A stretch of DNA of 64,000 bases. Source: Brevibacterium sp. CS2 (lineage in GTDB: Bacteria; Actinomycetota; Actinomycetes; Actinomycetales; Brevibacteriaceae). Shown piece by piece: positions 60,358-64,000 of the stretch. The notes under the pieces were generated by a model that was not told the DNA's origin, made no database searches, and was given only the letters and a program-made list of their open reading frames with translations. Position 1 is the stretch's first letter. Every line of letters starts with the position of its first letter. The stretch is from assembly GCF_005280295.1 (NCBI RefSeq), contig NZ_CP040020.1:3038001-3102000 (forward strand). The letters run 5' to 3'. Position numbers and translations under genes: made by a program.

Positions 60358-61673
60358 CCGGCGCTCACCCGGGCCCCCAGTCCGTCGAGCTTGTCGAGGA
60401 AGTCCTCGTAGCCGCGGTTGATGAGCTCGATGCCGCGCACCCGTGAGGTGCCCTCGGCGGCGAGGGCGGCGATGAGGTGGGAGAACCCGCCGCGCAGGTC
60501 GGGCACCTCGATGTCCGCGCCGCGCAGCGGGGTGGGCCCGGAGATCACGGCGGAGTGGCGGAAGTTGCGGCGGCCGAACCGGCACGGGGTGCCGCCCAGG
60601 CACTCGCGGTAGAGCTGGATCGTCGCGCCCATCCGGCCGAGCGCATCGGTGAATCCGAACCGGTTCTCGTACACGGTCTCGTGGATGATCGAGAGCCCGG
60701 TGGCCTGGGTGAGGGCGACGACGAGCGGCTGCTGCCAGTCGGTCATGAAGCCGGGGTGGACGTCGGTCTCGAGGACGATCGAGTTGAGCGGTCCGCCGGG
60801 GTGGCTGAATCGGATGCCGTCCTCGAGCACCTCGAAGGCGCCGCCGATCTTGCGGAACACGTTGAGGAAGGTGATCATGTCCTGCTGGTGCGCACCCTCG
60901 ACGACGATGTCGCCGCCGGTGGCGAGGGCCGCCGATGCCCAGGACGCCGCCTCGATGCGGTCGGGCAGGGCGCGGTGGGTATAGCCGGTCATCGACTCGA
61001 CGCCCTCGATCCGGACCACCCGGTCGGTGTCGACCGAGATGATCGCGCCCATCTTCTGCAGGACCGCGACGAGGTCCATGATCTCGGGTTCGATCGCGGC
61101 GTTCTTGAGCTCGGTGATGCCCTCGGCGCGCACCGCGGTGAGGAGCACCTGCTCGGTCGCGCCGACGGACGGGTACGGCAGCTCGACCTTGGTGCCGCGC
61201 AGCCGCTGGGCGGCGGTGAGGCGGATGCCGCCCGGGGTCTTGTCGACGGTGGCGCCGAACTGCCGGAGCACGTCGAGGTGGAAGTCGATCGGCCGGTCGC
61301 CGATCCGGCAGCCGCCGAGGTCGGGGATGAAGGCCTGTCCGAGGCGGTGGAGCAGCGGGCCGCAGAACAGGATCGGGATGCGCGAGGCGCCGGCGTGGGC
61401 GTCGATGTCGACGATCGAGCCCTGGGATGCCCCGGCCGGGTCGAAGGTGAGCTCGCCGTCGGGGAGGCCGGAGTCCGGGCCGGCGCTCACGCTCACCCCG
61501 TGGACGTCCAGCAGCCCGGTGACGACCTCGACATCGCGGATCCGCGGGACGCCGCGGAGCACCGAGGGAGTGTCGCCGAGCAGCGAGGCGACCATCGCCT
61601 TGGAGACGAGGTTCTTCGCCCCGCGGACGCGGACGCGACCCGCCAGCGGCGTGCCTCCGTGGACCTCGAGCAT
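60354..61673 (-). CDS. murA: UDP-N-acetylglucosamine 1-carboxyvinyltransferase
   Basis: 439 residues from ATG 61673, next to AGGAGG. First committed step of peptidoglycan synthesis. GAKNLVSKAMVASLL with Lys20-Asn21, the active-site cysteine Cys122 in GGCRIGDRPID (so fosfomycin-sensitive type), PSVGATEQVLLTAV and ETDVHPGFMTDWQQPL with the catalytic Asp. Longer starts to 61733 are unlikely. Complete. Confidence 0.96.
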   Translation of the reverse strand: MLEVHGGTPLAGRVRVRGAKNLVSKAMVASLLGDTPSVLRGVPRIRDVEVVTGLLDVHGVSVSAGPDSGLPDGELTFDPAGASQGSIVDIDAHAGASRIPILFCGPLLHRLGQAFIPDLGGCRIGDRPIDFHLDVLRQFGATVDKTPGGIRLTAAQRLRGTKVELPYPSVGATEQVLLTAVRAEGITELKNAAIEPEIMDLVAVLQKMGAIISVDTDRVVRIEGVESMTGYTHRALPDRIEAASWASAALATGGDIVVEGAHQQDMITFLNVFRKIGGAFEVLEDGIRFSHPGGPLNSIVLETDVHPGFMTDWQQPLVVALTQATGLSIIHETVYENRFGFTDALGRMGATIQLYRECLGGTPCRFGRRNFRHSAVISGPTPLRGADIEVPDLRGGFSHLIAALAAEGTSRVRGIELINRGYEDFLDKLDGLGARVSAG

Positions 61674-61736
61674 GTTCCTCCTCGCGCGTGCTGCGGTGAC
61701 CCTACGCATGCTAGCCGACGCGCGGGGCCGCACGGC

Positions 61737-62336
61737 TCAGGTGCGGGCCGGGAGCGTGGCGGGCTTGAAGGCGGGGCGCTCGGCCTCGAAGGCGGTGATG
61801 TCGGCCTCGTGCTGGAGGGTCAGACCGATGTCGTCGAGCCCCTCGAGGAGCCGCCAGCGGGTGTAGTCGTCGATCTGGAACGGCACGGTGAGGGTGTCGC
61901 AGGTGACCGTGCGGGCCTCGAGGTCGACGGTCACCTCGGCGCCGGGCTGGTTCTCGAGGATCTTCCAGATGAGCTCGATGTCCTCCTGCTCGAGCTGGGC
62001 GGCGACGAGTCCGCCCTTGCCGGAGTTGCCGCGGAAGATGTCGGCGAAGCGGGAGGACAGGACCGCGGCGAAGCCGTAGTCCTTGAGCGCCCAGACCGCG
62101 TGCTCGCGCGAGGAGCCGGTGCCGAAGTCCGCGCCCGCGACGAGCACCGAGCCGTTGCGGTAGGGCTCGTGGTTGAGGACGAAGTCGTCCTGCTTGCGCC
62201 AGCGGGCGAACAGGGCGTCCTCGAAGCCGGTGCGGGTGACGCGCTTGAGGTAGACGGCGGGGATGATCTGGTCGGTGTCGACGTTCGAGCGGCGCAACGG
62301 CACGCCGACGCCGGTGTGGGAGGTGAATTTCTCCAT
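61737..62336 (-). CDS. leuD: 3-isopropylmalate dehydratase small subunit
   Basis: 199 residues. Swivelling domain of the leucine-pathway isomerase. [33 protein letters not shown] and [16 protein letters not shown] are the family blocks. Follows leuC by 30 bases and works as a heterodimer with it. Confidence 0.97.
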   Translation of the reverse strand: MEKFTSHTGVGVPLRRSNVDTDQIIPAVYLKRVTRTGFEDALFARWRKQDDFVLNHEPYRNGSVLVAGADFGTGSSREHAVWALKDYGFAAVLSSRFADIFRGNSGKGGLVAAQLEQEDIELIWKILENQPGAEVTVDLEARTVTCDTLTVPFQIDDYTRWRLLEGLDDIGLTLQHEADITAFEAERPAFKPATLPART

Positions 62337-62366
62337 GGGTGGCCCCTTTCGGATCGTGCGGGTGCG

Positions 62367-63770
62367 TCAGTCGAGGTCGGCGGGCGAGGACAGGGTGCCG
62401 CGCACGGCGGTCGCGGCGGCGACGAGCGGGCTGACGAGGTGCGTGCGTCCGCCCTTGCCCTGGCGGCCCTCGAAGTTGCGGTTCGAGGTCGAGGCGCAGC
62501 GCTCCCCCTCCGACAGCTGGTCGGGGTTCATGCCCAGGCACATCGAGCAGCCGGCGAACCGCCACTCGGCGCCGAAGTCCTTGAAGACCTGGTCGAGCCC
62601 CTCGGCCTCGGCCTGGAGGCGGACCCGCGCGGAGCCGGGGACGACCATCATCCGGATGTTCGGGTTCTTCTGCCGACCCCGGATCACCTCGGCCGCGCCG
62701 CGGAGGTCTTCGATGCGGCTGTTCGTGCACGAGCCGAGGAACACGGTGTCGACCGCGATGTCCCGCAGCGGGGTCCCGGGGGTGAGCCCCATGTAGGCGA
62801 GCGCGTTCTGCGCCGCCGACTTCTCGTTCTCGTCGCCGATCGACTCCGGGTCCGGCACCGACCCGCTCAGCGGCAGGCCCTGGCCGGGATTGGTGCCCCA
62901 GGTGACGTAGGGCTCGATGTCGGCGGCCTCGAGGACCACCTCGGCGTCGAACTGCGCGTCGTCGTCGGTGCGCAGCGTCTTCCAGTACTCGACGGCGGCG
63001 TCCCAGTCCGCGCCCTGCGGCGCGTGGGGGCGGCCCCGGAGGTAGTCGAAGGTCGTCTGGTCGGGGGCGATCAGGCCGGCGCGGGCACCCGCCTCGATCG
63101 ACATGTTGCAGATCGTCATGCGGGCCTCCATCGAGAGCTTCTCGATGGCCTCGCCGCGGTACTCGAGCACGTAGCCCTGGCCGCCGCCGGTGCCGATCTT
63201 CGCGATGATCGCGAGGATGATGTCCTTCGAGGTCGACCCTTGCGGGAGCTCCCCGTTCACGGTGATCGACATCGTCCTGAAGGGCTTGAGGCTGAGCGTC
63301 TGGGTGGCGAGCACGTGCTCGACCTCGGAGGTGCCGATGCCCATCGCGATCGCACCGAACGCGCCGTGGGTGGAGGTGTGGGAGTCGCCGCACACCACGG
63401 TCATGCCCGGCTGGGTCAGGCCCAGCTGCGGTCCCACGACGTGGACGATGCCCTGCTCGGCGTCGCCGAGCGAGTGGAGCCGGATGCCGAACTCCTCCGC
63501 GTTCTTCCGCAGGGTCTCGATCTGGGTGCGGGAGGTGAGGTCGGCGATCGGCTTGTCGATGTCGACCGTCGGGGTGTTGTGGTCCTCGGTGGCGATCGTG
63601 AGGTCGGGACGCCGCACCGGGCGCCCGGCCAGCCGGAGGCCCTCGAAGGCCTGCGGGCTCGTGACCTCGTGGACGAGGTGCAGATCGATGTAGATGAGAT
63701 CGGGTGCGCCGTCCGCGCCGGCCTTGACCACGTGGTCGCCCCAGACCTTCTCGGCCAGAGTCCTGCCCAT
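62367..63770 (-). CDS. leuC: 3-isopropylmalate dehydratase large subunit
   Basis: 467 residues from ATG 63770 (GGAGG 5 bases upstream). Converts 2- to 3-isopropylmalate. The [4Fe-4S] ligands are in FLGSCTNSR and [11 protein letters not shown]; other motifs are [22 protein letters not shown] and [12 protein letters not shown] divergent IclR-type gene lies 93 bases upstream, as in other actinobacteria where it controls leuCD. Confidence 0.97.
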   Translation of the reverse strand: MGRTLAEKVWGDHVVKAGADGAPDLIYIDLHLVHEVTSPQAFEGLRLAGRPVRRPDLTIATEDHNTPTVDIDKPIADLTSRTQIETLRKNAEEFGIRLHSLGDAEQGIVHVVGPQLGLTQPGMTVVCGDSHTSTHGAFGAIAMGIGTSEVEHVLATQTLSLKPFRTMSITVNGELPQGSTSKDIILAIIAKIGTGGGQGYVLEYRGEAIEKLSMEARMTICNMSIEAGARAGLIAPDQTTFDYLRGRPHAPQGADWDAAVEYWKTLRTDDDAQFDAEVVLEAADIEPYVTWGTNPGQGLPLSGSVPDPESIGDENEKSAAQNALAYMGLTPGTPLRDIAVDTVFLGSCTNSRIEDLRGAAEVIRGRQKNPNIRMMVVPGSARVRLQAEAEGLDQVFKDFGAEWRFAGCSMCLGMNPDQLSEGERCASTSNRNFEGRQGKGGRTHLVSPLVAAATAVRGTLSSPADLD

Positions 63771-63863
63771 GACTGCCTCCTTCGAATGAGTCCTATGGAT
63801 CCTAGACGCGCGTTCTGCATGGCGGACTTGCATCTCGATCTATGAGACGGCAGAATACTGCGC
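63771..63863. promoter_or_regulatory. leuC / IclR-type regulator intergenic control region
   Basis: Contains inverted repeats TTCTGC (63813-63818) / GCAGAA (63850-63855) and TCTC-N7-GAGA (63833-63847), plausible sites for the divergent regulator. TAGGAT on the minus strand (63798-63803) may be the leuC -10. The promoters of both genes must lie here. Confidence 0.45.
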
Positions 63864-64000
63864 ATGACCACACAGAACGGCAGCGGCGTGGGTGTCATCG
63901 ACAAGACCGCGCTCGTCCTCTCCGCGCTCGAGGCGGGTCCGGCATCCTTGGCCGAGCTCGTCACCCTCACCGGGCTCGCCCGGCCGACCGCCCACCGCCT
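63864..64000 (+). CDS. IclR-family regulator, N-terminal part (cut by right edge), NdgR/LtbR-like
   Basis: 46 residues visible, starting MTTQNGSGVGVIDKTALVLSA, with the winged-helix start PASLAELVTLTGLARPTAHRL. This matches the IclR DNA-binding domain. In Streptomyces (NdgR) and Corynebacterium (LtbR) the divergent IclR-type gene represses or controls leuCD and amino-acid synthesis; the same layout suggests that role. Confidence 0.88.
   Translation, partial: MTTQNGSGVGVIDKTALVLSALEAGPASLAELVTLTGLARPTAHR

Noticed and set aside
1..64000. CRISPR arrays, tRNA or rRNA genes
   Set aside because: I saw no regularly spaced repeats with unique spacers and no cloverleaf or rRNA sequence in the intergenic regions; without a dedicated search a small RNA could still be missed.

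Overview
The window is GC-rich chromosomal DNA from an actinomycete, most likely a Micrococcales member (a Brevibacterium-like organism is my best guess from gene order; the genus cannot be proven from the sequence alone). Supporting signs are very high GC, frequent GTG starts, ATGA/GTGA start-stop overlaps, actinobacterial markers (DUF2469, DUF3515, a DivIVA-domain protein, GlnR-type boxes upstream of amtB) and the gene order coaD-yceD-rpmF-rnc-mutM-smc-ftsY. Almost everything is on the minus strand.

Right to left along the direction of transcription: leuC-leuD (with a divergent IclR-type regulator cut by the right edge), then murA-plsC-gpsA, a PEBP-family protein, ddl, DUF3515 lipoprotein, thiL, a DAK2/FakA-like protein, recG, rsmD, coaD, an MFS exporter, yceD, rpmF, rnc and mutM. 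On the other side of an accessory island come smc, a small membrane protein, ftsY, amtB-glnK, ffh, rpsP-khpA-rimM-trmD, rplS, two signal peptidases, rnhB, DUF2469, yraN-comM-dprA-xerC, a divergent M23/VanY peptidase, rpsB-tsf-pyrH-frr-cdsA, an FAD-linked oxidase, rlmN, a DivIVA-domain protein, a fragment-like acyl-CoA synthetase relative and the 3' part of an acyl-CoA dehydrogenase family gene. This is a core chromosomal block for translation, secretion, wall and lipid synthesis, DNA uptake and repair.

The exceptional part is about 30.0-46.7 kb, where a 16.6-kb island separates mutM from its usual neighbour smc. Four copies of the mutM 3' end (the zinc-finger tail) lie at 30.0, 31.9, 41.1 and 46.6 kb. 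They divide the island into three modules: hipAB; an ApeA-like HEPN protein plus a restriction-modification-like triad (MmeI-like methyltransferase, DExH helicase, GIY-YIG nuclease) with a controller protein and C-boxes; and a mercury/organomercurial resistance operon. No integrase or transposase is visible. The two larger modules share a small DNA-binding-like protein. The working mutM now carries a tail different in type from the two fossil tails nearest smc, so modules appear to have accreted by repeatedly replacing the mutM tail.

Three genes (xerC, smc and the small DNA-binding-like gene of the mercury module) are each broken by one extra C in a C run. This could be real decay but looks more like a systematic indel error in the assembly.
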